Shown here: one piece after another, positions 22,301-32,400 of the stretch | Numbering within the stretch: the stretch's first letter is position 1 | Layout of the letters: each line of letters begins with the position of its first letter | The notes under the pieces: model-generated | Told to the model about the DNA's origin: nothing | Database searches by the model: none | What the model saw: the letters and a program-made list of their open reading frames with translations, nothing else | Program-made: the position numbers and the translations under genes | Assembly: GCA_029255685.2 (NCBI GenBank) | Contig: CM055312.2 | Location: 6,658,649-6,722,648, forward strand | Direction: 5' to 3' | DNA: 64,000 nucleotides | Origin: Silene conica | Taxonomy: Eukaryota > Streptophyta > Magnoliopsida > Caryophyllales > Caryophyllaceae

Positions 22301-25300
22301 TCACATGGAGGTGTTGTTGTTGTCTGAGTCACTTTCTTCACTGTTGGATATATTCTCTTTGATGTATATCTTTAAACCTGGAATGCGATCTTTAATTATA
22401 TACGGCTGTCCATATCCTGCCACAATTTGTGCGTCATTCCAGCGGTTGATTTCAATGCCATCATCCTTTTGAATTTGGAAGGTAGTAGTCTTGAAAGTGA
22501 TAAGCATCGTATGACCTTCTTTTCTTCGGATATTTTCTTGCCACCACGTGGGATCTTGAAACAGTGTAAGCCATTTGTATAGTAATTTGTAATGTGGCTT
22601 TCTTCTGGTTAGGAGACATTTTGCCAAGTATTGTAGTAGAGGGCCTTTCTCCATGAGGACTTCAATTGAATAAAGTTCAGCAAGATACCAGAGAACGAGG
22701 TAGGCTACAGGAGGAAATTTTTTGTAATGTCTTGGATCTAGGTGGATAGTAGTAGGTAATGGAGATGGGGAATGGTAAGGTAAACCAAGGAGAGGGCCTT
22801 GGCTTATCCCATATTTATGAACATACAGAATAAGGAGTTTATGGAGTGTTTCAATGGCCTTGGTTCTCAGAACTCTTTGGAGAAGTTTGTCTTGCAGATC
22901 CGCGGGCATATGACTTACCAAAGACCTCATTTGTTCTTCCTCTGGTTGTGCAAGGGTGATCATATAAATCACAGGAATGATTGGTGAAATTTGACGTTGA
23001 GTTCTTGATAGGAAGTCTGGAAGAAAGTTATCTTTCCCTTTAATGTGTTTGACCTCAAACTTCCACTGAGAAAACCAACTAGCCCATCGTAACAGCTGTG
23101 CTTGGGGGAGAGTCTTTTGTTTGAATTGCAGCATCTTTGGAAATGATGACATGTCCATTTCTATGAGAAAATGCTGGCCGATAAGGTGAAACTCAAATTT
23201 CTCAATGCCTCTCTTTACTGCGAGAATCTCCTTGTAAGTGGAGTGGTAATGTTTCTCTCCTTCTTTGAAAGCTCCACTCTTATAACCACATATCTGCCTG
23301 TTGCCTTTCTCATCTTCCTCAAGTAGGACAGCACCCCAATAGCAGTCACTTGCATCAGTTTGTAAAACTCTTCTTCCTTTTGATGGGATTGTTAATGCTG
23401 GAAGAGTTTTTGTGATACGCTTTAACTCTCTTACTGTATCTGTGCATTTCTGGCTCCATGGGACAGCATCTTTCTTCAATTGGGCTGATAGGATTGACCT
23501 GTGCTTTGCAAGATCATGAATAAAATCTGCCATGTAATTGACAATCCCAAGAAATTGCTGAATTTGCTTGTATGAGAGTTTTTCGTCTGGGAATTCTTCA
23601 AGCTGGGTTGCAATGTGAGGTTGAAGGTGGTATTGACCTTTGGAGATATGCATTCCAAGAAAATCAATTTTTGTTTCTCCAATGACCATCTTTTTCTCTG
23701 AGAGCATGATCCCATACTGCCGAATAATATCGTGGAATTTTGATAATAAGGCGGAATGGGAGTCAACATCCATAGAAAATAAGAGAATATCATCTATGTA
23801 AACCAGGGCATTTGGGAGAATTGGTCTGAAAATCTTTATCATTGCTTTTTGGAATAAAGATGGGGCTGTTTTTAATCCGAATGGCATAACCTTCCATTGG
23901 TAATGGCGGTCAGGAATACAGAAACCGGTTTTTGGTCTTTCTTCTGGTTCAATTCCTAATTGCCAAAATCCTGCTTTAAGGTCAAACTTTGAGAATATTT
24001 GTGCTTGAGGCAGTTTTTGGAAAAGGACTTCTCTTTTTGGTAGTGGGAATTTGTCATCTGTGAGGAAATGATTAAGAGGTTGATAGTTGATGACTAACCT
24101 CAACTTTCCACGTACCTGTTCTGCTCTTTTATTGACATAAAACGCCTCACAAGCCCATGGTGAGGTTGTTGGTTCAATGAGGTTTTCTTTTTGTAGTTGG
24201 TCAATTTCTTGAAGAGCAAGAGTGTAATGGTCTGGGTTCATCCCTATGTGGCTTGCTTTTGTCGGGTTAATATCTTCATTCTTTTTGAATGGCAAAGTGA
24301 TAAAGAATTCAGGATTTTGCCATAATGGTGAAGAACATTTTGTGAGAAATTCAGAGTGGGAATCAGCACAAGAGGTTTTGGCTATCTCATCTCTTATGGG
24401 ATGAAGAACTTCATAAGAGTATAAATGAGGGGTTGATGTCCATGGTAATAAGTGATTTTTGTGTTTCAGCCCCTTAGGATGCCATGATACCCTTTTAAGA
24501 CTATGCAGAATATCAAAACCAAGTATAAAGTCTTTTCCAGGAAGATCAGACCCATATACTTTAGTTTTCAGGGTGTAACCCGGAAACAGTTGAATGTAGA
24601 CCAATTTACTTTTGAGAGATATATAAAAAACTTGACCATTTGCTGCCTTAAATGCTACAGAACATGGTTCCCAATGTGATGGTGGAAGAATGCTTGGTTT
24701 GATTATGGAGGATGCAGCACCAGTATCAAAATATGCAATGACAGGTATGGGTTTGTCATATTTATTTGGGAAAATGTAAATTTTTGCATTTGGAGAGGGC
24801 TGAAGAGGGTAGGTTGGAATGGTCTCATTTTGTGGTTCTGTTTCACAGATTTCTATGGGACAAAGATCAAACCTAACAAATTGGTCAGTAATACCTTCGT
24901 CGCTGTCAGAGCCTGAATCTTCAGATGAACTTTCTCCAAACTCCATTCCCATTGCCAAAATGGTTTCATCTGTTGGCTCATCATCAAGGGAGAAAATGGA
25001 TTCAATATCAGCATCATCAATATCTTCGATCTGTGCTAAGTATCCGACAAGATTATTTCTCTTTTTCTTGTCAAGGCAATCTTTTGCGTAATGCCCTTTT
25101 TTCTTGCAGATATAGCATCTATCGGATTTTTTGAATCCTCTTTGTTTTTTCTTTCTGAAAAATTTCCATTTCCTATTTTTGGATAATTTGGGAAAGGTTT
25201 TGTTCCACTTCTTTTTGTACATCCTATGTTTCCTTCCTTCTGAGGACGTACATCCACATTTCTGGGGCTTGCACTTGATGGATAATTCTGGATGATCACA

Positions 25301-28075
25301 TGCTTTTCCGAGAAGCTTTCCTTGTTCTTGCAATTGCTTAAAAAACTTCTGATGGTTACATAGTTTTTCAAGAGCTGCAAGTGATGTTTGGTAAAGTTCT
25401 CCCAGTGTAGCATTGCTCAAAGGTATGTTTTTGAGGGAGAATTGCCTAGCGGTTTCATTTCCTAATGGCTCCGGAAGAGAGTTTAGATAGGCTTGTTTGA
25501 GATTTACATCATCCATGCCTCCAAGAGCATAAAACCGCTTGGACATCCTTTCATAATGTCGTTCAAGATCTTTTCGCATAAATGAACAACATTTCATACT
25601 CAGGAATTCTTCTCTTGCTTGAGTTGTGTAGTGATCCCAAGCACCCAGAAATTCATTGTGAATATTTCCAATGAAGGCGTCAACTGAGGAGGATTGTCGA
25701 ATTTGCAATTGTCGATAAGTTCCAAGACTAATCCACCATTGGCGCAAGCGACCATAAAATCTTGAGACTAACCTGTCTACTACTGTTGCAAGGCTGGCTC
25801 CAGGGTAAAGGAGTTGTTCGGTACACCAGGCATGCATTTCATAGATCTTGTCCCTCCACTTTGAGGGTGGAATATTGTCGAAGGAGAAACCATGACCTGG
25901 TATATCCTGACCCTTTGGGTTCCATCCGGGTGGAGGATGAGTTTCAGGTTGTTCTTGCTCTATTGGGTTTTCAGTATCACTTACTTCTTCAACTGAAGCA
26001 GGTTCAGCCATCATAAATTCGGGCATTAAGACCTCGTTTGTTGTGCTCTGAGGTATAGGCTTCTTTGTTTTGGGTTTTGCTAGATTGGTTAGAAGAGAGG
26101 AGATGGGATTATGGTATTCCATCATGAATTGGGAGGCATTTTCTGGGCATTGTGTGGCTGGAGTTTCAGTTTGAGTTATTGTAGATGTTTTTTCTCCATC
26201 ACTTGTGGTGGATTGCCTCTTTTTTATTACATGTCTCTCTTCTAAAACTTTTGTCGGAAGGAACGACGATGCTCCAAAAGGATTTGATTCTGGAGATAAT
26301 ATAGGAAGGGGTTGTGGATGTTTTTCAAGAGGACGTGTATAAACTGGATATGGGGTAAATATATCACAAGGCATTTCAGGTGGTGTTGTTGGTGGATTTT
26401 GTAAGGAAGAGAGTTGAGCTTTTAGTGATTTCAGTTCAGATTCTTTTTGGGAAATAAGTGGTGATACTCCAGAAACTGTCGTTGCAAGCTGCAAGAGTTC
26501 TTGATGTAATAAAGAGATTTTTTGATGTATCTCTTTTACAGCAAGATCCATGATTGTTACCTTTTTATCTAGCTGTTGCAATAAATTGTTTTGAGCTCGT
26601 GCATTTTCTGATTGCCAATTCAAGGTTGCTTCCGCTGCACTTATTTGCTTGGTCGAACCATCTGGATTTTTGGTGGTTGGATTTTTGATTTTCCAAGAGT
26701 GTTTGGTATTTTCTTCTTCCCATTCCGTTGGTGGAAAATTTGTATTTTGGGACGAGGATGGACCAAACATGAAACATGTAGGGATTTCTTTTGATGGGTT
26801 AGTAGTCTCTTCTGATCTTGGATATAGTACATAATACTCAAAAGGTTTTCCCGTTGGTTCCCCTAGAAGATCGACAGTCGGATCTCCCGACTCATATCTT
26901 TCCTTAAGAATCTGTTGGGAGGATTTTTTATTTTTCTTTTTCTTTTTTGGGTAATCCTCTTCATCTGAGTCCATCATGATACAATTGTCACATTCACAGA
27001 CATCAAAAAACTGATGGCCTGTCTCATCTCTGAACACGTATATTGGATCTCCAAGAGAGTTAAAAGATTGGATAGGAACATTAAGGTAACTCTCGTTTTG
27101 TTTCATTGGGATGAGGAGAGGAGTAATCATATTTATTTCGGTACAGAAAATTGGTGGACAGGATTTTTCATTTGGTTCCTTCTTAAAGAATATCTCAATG
27201 GTCCCGTCTTTTTGTTTTGTGATTTTAGAATCTATGGACTGTAGGGGGGTGTTGATATCATGAATTTTTTCGTAGTGAGTGACCCAAGATTCTGGAAGAA
27301 GTTTGATAAGTTCCTTTTTTGGAATTTGTCTGGGGATATGGATACATGAAGGGCTATGTTGTGATTCTAACTGGATGAATAAAGCATCTTCTGTATCTCT
27401 AGGAATACTGAGGTCCATTGCATGATTTTGGACCCTATATGCCATTTGATGATGTAATGTTGCGGCATATGTATTTCCTATTTGTGGGGTTCCAGTTATT
27501 TGTAACTGGATATGGAGATTTTGAAGTATCTGTGGGTCCTCTAAAGCCATGTTGAAGTTTGGGAACAAGGTAATAAATACAGTACCTGCATTCAGGGTTG
27601 TTTGGATAGTTGCAATGCATGCATGCTGATATTCTCTGTACCTTGTATCCAGAAGGGCTATTCTTGCCACAACAGGAAGTCCTTTTCTTCCATGGAGTGT
27701 CAGTGCTAGACGTACTGCTCCATAGTGAAGGTGAGTATAGCCATTCATCCTCCAAGAACGAAGCATTGCTTCATTAAGACGGAGAGGAATCATTTGTTCT
27801 GCTTCTGTAGCAGGGACAAAATGTTGTTCTAGTTGAGAGGCTAGAATAATTTCTTTGGCTGTGTTTTTATGTGGACCAAGTATTTGTTTAATTACTTTAG
27901 GAAAGGAAGAGTTTGGTTTTGTGAAAGCCCTATAAGGGTTTAGTAAAGGAAGTTGAGTAATAGGAACCTTACTTTTTTCATCTACGTATTCTATTTCATA
28001 AAGATAATCTACTTTACTAGCATTTGACTTACGAGAAGAAGAAGAAGGTGCTAAGATATTAGGAGTGTTTTCCAT
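22301..28075 (-). CDS. EPRV copy F: full-length polyprotein (1924 aa), promoterless
   Basis: Intact caulimovirid polyprotein. It has a 30K-type movement domain (about residues 60-300, with the family Asp at 143 in LLDTRY), a Lys-rich patch at 377-384, a predicted coiled coil (486-565), the coat-protein core (about 714-900), a CCHC knuckle CYICKKKGHYAKDC (987-1000), an acidic stretch (about 1018-1060), aspartic protease DTG (1117-1119), RT (about 1276-1460, YIDD at 1426-1429), RNase H (about 1565-1690, first Asp 1574) and an unassigned tail (1690-1924) ending in an acidic Ser/Asp/Asn run. The protein would be cleaved by its own protease into movement, capsid and replication products. The leader and PBS are present, but the TATA region upstream was lost at the 28518 junction, so the frame is open with no promoter of its own. 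Confidence 0.9.
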   Translation of the reverse strand: MENTPNILAPSSSSRKSNASKVDYLYEIEYVDEKSKVPITQLPLLNPYRAFTKPNSSFPKVIKQILGPHKNTAKEIILASQLEQHFVPATEAEQMIPLRLNEAMLRSWRMNGYTHLHYGAVRLALTLHGRKGLPVVARIALLDTRYREYQHACIATIQTTLNAGTVFITLFPNFNMALEDPQILQNLHIQLQITGTPQIGNTYAATLHHQMAYRVQNHAMDLSIPRDTEDALFIQLESQHSPSCIHIPRQIPKKELIKLLPESWVTHYEKIHDINTPLQSIDSKITKQKDGTIEIFFKKEPNEKSCPPIFCTEINMITPLLIPMKQNESYLNVPIQSFNSLGDPIYVFRDETGHQFFDVCECDNCIMMDSDEEDYPKKKKKNKKSSQQILKERYESGDPTVDLLGEPTGKPFEYYVLYPRSEETTNPSKEIPTCFMFGPSSSQNTNFPPTEWEEENTKHSWKIKNPTTKNPDGSTKQISAAEATLNWQSENARAQNNLLQQLDKKVTIMDLAVKEIHQKISLLHQELLQLATTVSGVSPLISQKESELKSLKAQLSSLQNPPTTPPEMPCDIFTPYPVYTRPLEKHPQPLPILSPESNPFGASSFLPTKVLEERHVIKKRQSTTSDGEKTSTITQTETPATQCPENASQFMMEYHNPISSLLTNLAKPKTKKPIPQSTTNEVLMPEFMMAEPASVEEVSDTENPIEQEQPETHPPPGWNPKGQDIPGHGFSFDNIPPSKWRDKIYEMHAWCTEQLLYPGASLATVVDRLVSRFYGRLRQWWISLGTYRQLQIRQSSSVDAFIGNIHNEFLGAWDHYTTQAREEFLSMKCCSFMRKDLERHYERMSKRFYALGGMDDVNLKQAYLNSLPEPLGNETARQFSLKNIPLSNATLGELYQTSLAALEKLCNHQKFFKQLQEQGKLLGKACDHPELSIKCKPQKCGCTSSEGRKHRMYKKKWNKTFPKLSKNRKWKFFRKKKQRGFKKSDRCYICKKKGHYAKDCLDKKKRNNLVGYLAQIEDIDDADIESIFSLDDEPTDETILAMGMEFGESSSEDSGSDSDEGITDQFVRFDLCPIEICETEPQNETIPTYPLQPSPNAKIYIFPNKYDKPIPVIAYFDTGAASSIIKPSILPPSHWEPCSVAFKAANGQVFYISLKSKLVYIQLFPGYTLKTKVYGSDLPGKDFILGFDILHSLKRVSWHPKGLKHKNHLLPWTSTPHLYSYEVLHPIRDEIAKTSCADSHSEFLTKCSSPLWQNPEFFITLPFKKNEDINPTKASHIGMNPDHYTLALQEIDQLQKENLIEPTTSPWACEAFYVNKRAEQVRGKLRLVINYQPLNHFLTDDKFPLPKREVLFQKLPQAQIFSKFDLKAGFWQLGIEPEERPKTGFCIPDRHYQWKVMPFGLKTAPSLFQKAMIKIFRPILPNALVYIDDILLFSMDVDSHSALLSKFHDIIRQYGIMLSEKKMVIGETKIDFLGMHISKGQYHLQPHIATQLEEFPDEKLSYKQIQQFLGIVNYMADFIHDLAKHRSILSAQLKKDAVPWSQKCTDTVRELKRITKTLPALTIPSKGRRVLQTDASDCYWGAVLLEEDEKGNRQICGYKSGAFKEGEKHYHSTYKEILAVKRGIEKFEFHLIGQHFLIEMDMSSFPKMLQFKQKTLPQAQLLRWASWFSQWKFEVKHIKGKDNFLPDFLSRTQRQISPIIPVIYMITLAQPEEEQMRSLVSHMPADLQDKLLQRVLRTKAIETLHKLLILYVHKYGISQGPLLGLPYHSPSPLPTTIHLDPRHYKKFPPVAYLVLWYLAELYSIEVLMEKGPLLQYLAKCLLTRRKPHYKLLYKWLTLFQDPTWWQENIRRKEGHTMLITFKTTTFQIQKDDGIEINRWNDAQIVAGYGQPYIIKDRIPGLKIYIKENISNSEESDSDNNNTSM

Positions 28076-28518
28076 ATTTTTGATATGAAATCAGTAACCA
28101 TAACAGAATGCCTTATCTCTTACCTTACCCTTAAAGATTCAAATTATAATGAATATTCCTCCTCTTTTATATGATATGGTATAGTATAAAGAGACTAATT
28201 TTGGTGTACTTTAAAGTGCTAAACCGAGACAACATGTTATTTTAAACTTTCTGTCTCAAGGTACAAGCTTTAAAGAACATCATATTTATCTCTTTATACT
28301 TGATTTCTCCTAGTATGAGATTTTCTGATGTGGAAGATCCACAAAGTGGCAACCACAGAGCATACTTCTCTATACTTAGGGTAGAGGGGATAACTCATTA
28401 TTATCTAAAACTTTTTAGGAAGATAAGAGCCAAAGCTTAGACTGCCATGGCTCTGATACCAAGTTTACGGACACATAGTGAGTACAACCACAAAGGAGGT
28501 TTATTAGGATCAAATTTA
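28076..28518 (-). promoter_or_regulatory. EPRV leader and PBS of copy F, truncated upstream
   Basis: The leader, the PBS (minus strand, 28450-28461) and about 57 bp beyond it, up to AAATTTA at 28518. There the sequence switches to plus-strand virus beginning AATAAAGG, with a single shared base. The TATA box is therefore missing on this side. Confidence 0.8.
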
Positions 28519-29021
28519 ATAAAGGACATTACACTATATGTAAAAGTGAATAAAGGACACTACACCTATGTAAAGACAATAATAATAAAGTAGAAACTTA
28601 TGGATAGATATAGATTAAAAAAGGTGTAGTAGAGTGTAGTGTAGTAGTTAGAAGTAGTATGCAAACGTGTAAGTATAAAACTAAGTAGTGTACAATAATA
28701 GAAATAGGTGTAGCTTGTTTATTAGACCAAACTTAGGCAATACTATAGCTTGCAACGTGTGTGATAGAATCTTAGCATGTATGCTCTTGGAGCACTATAA
28801 ATAGAAGAGCTTGGGAATGAACAAACCAAGCTAATTCACACCAAATCATACTTCTTCTATAATCCTCTTTACTCTTGTTCTTAAGTATATTTTCTCCTAC
28901 AACAATCTTCAATATTCTTGTTATTGATAAACACCCTTTAATTAGTATAATTTCCATCTTATAATAAATTTGATCCTAATAAACCTCCTTTGTGGTTGTA
29001 CTCACTATGTGTCCGTAAACC
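28518..29021 (+). promoter_or_regulatory. Spacer of inverted array F/G with plus-strand viral promoter
   Basis: Plus-strand virus begins at AATAAAGG, directly after the position of the purine-rich tract GGAGACAGGGGG in the complete copies. It includes one copy of the post-stop repeat plus its near duplicate, the GTAGT tract, a TATA box (28796-28803) and the AATAAA. About 450 bp of this sequence is unpaired between the inverted repeat arms F and G. It is the promoter of copy G. Confidence 0.75.
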
Positions 29022-29407
29022 TGGTATCAGAGCCATGGCAGTCTAAGCTTTGGCTCTTATCTTCCTAAAAAGTTTTAGATAATAATGAGTTATCCCCTCT
29101 ACCCTAAGTATAGAGAAGTATGCTCTGTGGTTGCCACTTTGTGGATCTTCCACATCAGAAAATCTCATACTAGGAGAAATCAAGTATAAAGAGATAAATA
29201 TGATGTTCTTTAAAGCTTGTACCTTGAGACAGAAAGTTTAAAATAACATGTTGTCTCGGTTTAGCACTTTAAAGTACACCAAAATTAGTCTCTTTATACT
29301 ATACCATATCATATAAAAGAGGAGGAATATTCATTATAATTTGAATCTTTAAGGGTAAGGTAAGAGATAAGGCATTCTGTTATGGTTACTGATTTCATAT
29401 CAAAAAT
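29022..29407 (+). promoter_or_regulatory. EPRV PBS and leader of copy G
   Basis: The tRNA-Met PBS TGGTATCAGAGC at 29022-29033 is preceded by AAACC instead of AAACT. The roughly 370-nt leader that follows is like the other copies and ends at the ATG at 29408. Confidence 0.8.
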
Positions 29408-32400
29408 ATGGAAAACACTCCTAATATCTTAGCACCTTCTTCTTCTTCTCGTAAATCAAATGCTAGTAAAGTAGATTATCTTTATGAAATAGAATACGTA
29501 GATGAAAAAAGTAAGGTTCCTATTACTCAACTTCCTTTACTAAACCCTTATAGGGCTTTCACAAAACCAAACTCTTCCTTTCCTAAAGTAATTAAACAAA
29601 TACTTGGTCCACATAAAAACACAGCCAAAGAAATTATTCTAGCCTCTCAACTAGAACAACATTTTGTCCCTGCTACAGAAGCAGAACAAATGATTCCTCT
29701 CCGTCTTAATGAAGCAATGCTTCGTTCTTGGAGGATGAATGGCTATACTCACCTTCACTATGGAGCAGTACGTCTAGCACTGACACTCCATGGAAGAAAA
29801 GGACTTCCTGTTGTGGCAAGAATAGCCCTTCTGGATACAAGGTACAGAGAATATCAGCATGCATGCATTGCAACTATCCAAACAACCCTGAATGCAGGTA
29901 CTGTATTTATTACCTTGTTCCCAAACTTCAACATGGCTTTAGAGGACCCACAGATACTTCAAAATCTCCATATCCAGTTACAAATAACTGGAACCCCAGC
30001 ACACCAAATCATACTTCTTCCAGAATCTTGGGTCACTCACTACGAAAAAATTCATGATATCAACACCCCCCTACAGTCCATAGATTCTAAAATCACAAAA
30101 CAAAAAGACGGGACCATTGAGATATTCTTTAAGAAGGAACCAAATGAAAAATCCTGTCCACCAATTTTCTGTACCGAAATAAATATGATTACTCCTCTCC
30201 TCATCCCAATGAAACAAAACGAGAGTTACCTTAATGTTCCTATCCAATCTTTTAACTCTCTTGGAGATCCAATATACGTGTTCAGAGATGAGACAGGCCA
30301 TCAGTTTTTTGATGTCTGTGAATGTGACAATTGTATCATGATGGACTCAGATGAAGAGGATTACCCAAAAAAGAAAAAGAAAAATAAAAAATCCTCCCAA
30401 CAGATTCTTAAGGAAAGATATGAGTCGGGAGATCCGACTGTCGATCTTCTAGGGGAACCAACGGGAAAACCTTTTGAGTATTATGTACTATATCCAAGAT
30501 CAGAAGAGACTACTAACCCATCAAAAGAAATCCCTACATGTTTCATGTTTGGTCCATCCTCGTCCCAAAATACAAATTTTCCACCAACGGAATGGGAAGA
30601 AGAAAATACCAAACACTCTTGGAAAATCAAAAATCCAACCACCAAAAATCCAGATGGTTCGACCAAGCAAATAAGTGCAGCGGAAGCAACCTTGAATTGG
30701 CAATCAGAAAATGCACGAGCTCAAAACAATTTATTGCAACAGCTAGATAAAAAGGTAACAATCATGGATCTTGCTGTAAAAGAGATACATCAAAAAATCT
30801 CTTTATTACATCAAGAACTCTTGCAGCTTGCAACGACAGTTTCTGGAGTATCACCACTTATTTCCCAAAAAGAATCTGAACTGAAATCACTAAAAGCTCA
30901 ACTCTCTTCCTTACAAAATCCACCAACAACACCACCTGAAATGCCTTGTGATATATTTACCCCATATCCAGTCTATACACGTCCTCTTGAAAAACATCCA
31001 CAACCCCTTCCTATATTATCTCCAGAATCAAATCCTTTTGGAGCATCGTCGTTCCTTCCGACAAAAGTTTTAGAAGAGAGACATATAATAAAAAAGAGGC
31101 AATCCACCACAAGTGATGGAGAAAAAACATCTACAATAACTCAAACTGAAACTCCAGCCACACAATGCCCAGAAAATGCCTCCCAATTCATGATGGAATA
31201 CCATAATCCCATCTCCTCTCTTCTAACCAATCTAGCAAAACCCAAAACAAAGAAGCCTATACCTCAGAGCACAACAAACGAGGTCTTAATGCCCGAATTT
31301 ATGATGGCTGAACCTGCTTCAGTTGAAGAAGTAAGTGATACTGAAAACCCAATAGAGCAAGAACAACCTGAAACTCATCCTCCACCCGGATGGAACCCAA
31401 AGGGTCAGGATATACCAGGTCATGGTTTCTCCTTCGACAATATTCCACCCTCAAAGTGGAGGGACAAGATCTATGAAATGCATGCCTGGTGTACCGAACA
31501 ACTCCTTTACCCTGGAGCCAGCCTTGCAACAGTAGTAGACAGGTTAGTCTCAAGATTTTATGGTCGCTTGCGCCAATGGTGGATTAGTCTTGGAACTTAT
31601 CGACAATTGCAAATTCGACAATCCTCCTCAGTTGACGCCTTCATTGGAAATATTCACAATGAATTTCTGGGTGCTTGGGATCACTACACAACTCAAGCAA
31701 GAGAAGAATTCCTGAGTATGAAATGTTGTTCATTTATGCGAAAAGATCTTGAACGACATTATGAAAGGATGTCCAAGCGGTTTTATGCTCTTGGAGGCAT
31801 GGATGATGTAAATCTCAAACAAGCCTATCTAAACTCTCTTCCGGAGCCATTAGGAAATGAAACCGCTAGGCAATTCTCCCTCAAAAACATACCTTTGAGC
31901 AATGCTACACTGGGAGAACTTTACCAAACATCACTTGCAGCTCTTGAAAAACTATGTAACCATCAGAAGTTTTTTAAGCAATTGCAAGAACAAGGAAAGC
32001 TTCTCGGAAAAGCATGTGATCATCCAGAATTATCCATCAAGTGCAAGCCCCAGAAATGTGGATGTACGTCCTCAGAAGGAAGGAAACATAGGATGTACAA
32101 AAAGAAGTGGAACAAAACCTTTCCCAAATTATCCAAAAATAGGAAATGGAAATTTTTCAGAAAGAAAAAACAAAGAGGATTCAAAAAATCCGATAGATGC
32201 TATATCTGCAAGAAAAAAGGGCATTACGCAAAAGATTGCCTTGACAAGAAAAAGAGAAATAATCTTGTCGGATACTTAGCACAGATCGAAGATATTGATG
32301 ATGCTGATATTGAATCCATTTTCTCCCTTGATGATGAGCCAACAGATGAAACCATTTTGGCAATGGGAATGGAGTTTGGAGAAAGTTCATCTGAAGATTC

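Larger units (their letters stand above)
16768..26770. repeat. Perfect-centre viral palindrome, arms ~5 kb, no spacer
   Basis: Copy E (plus, 16768-21768) and the equivalent part of copy F (minus, 21769-26770) are inverted repeats meeting at 21768/21769, where CGTAAACT is followed directly by AAGTTTACG. The arms differ by only a handful of substitutions. Such a structure is hard to clone and assemble, so it may be either a real rearrangement or an assembly product. The clean break at the PBS argues for a biological origin. Confidence 0.8.
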
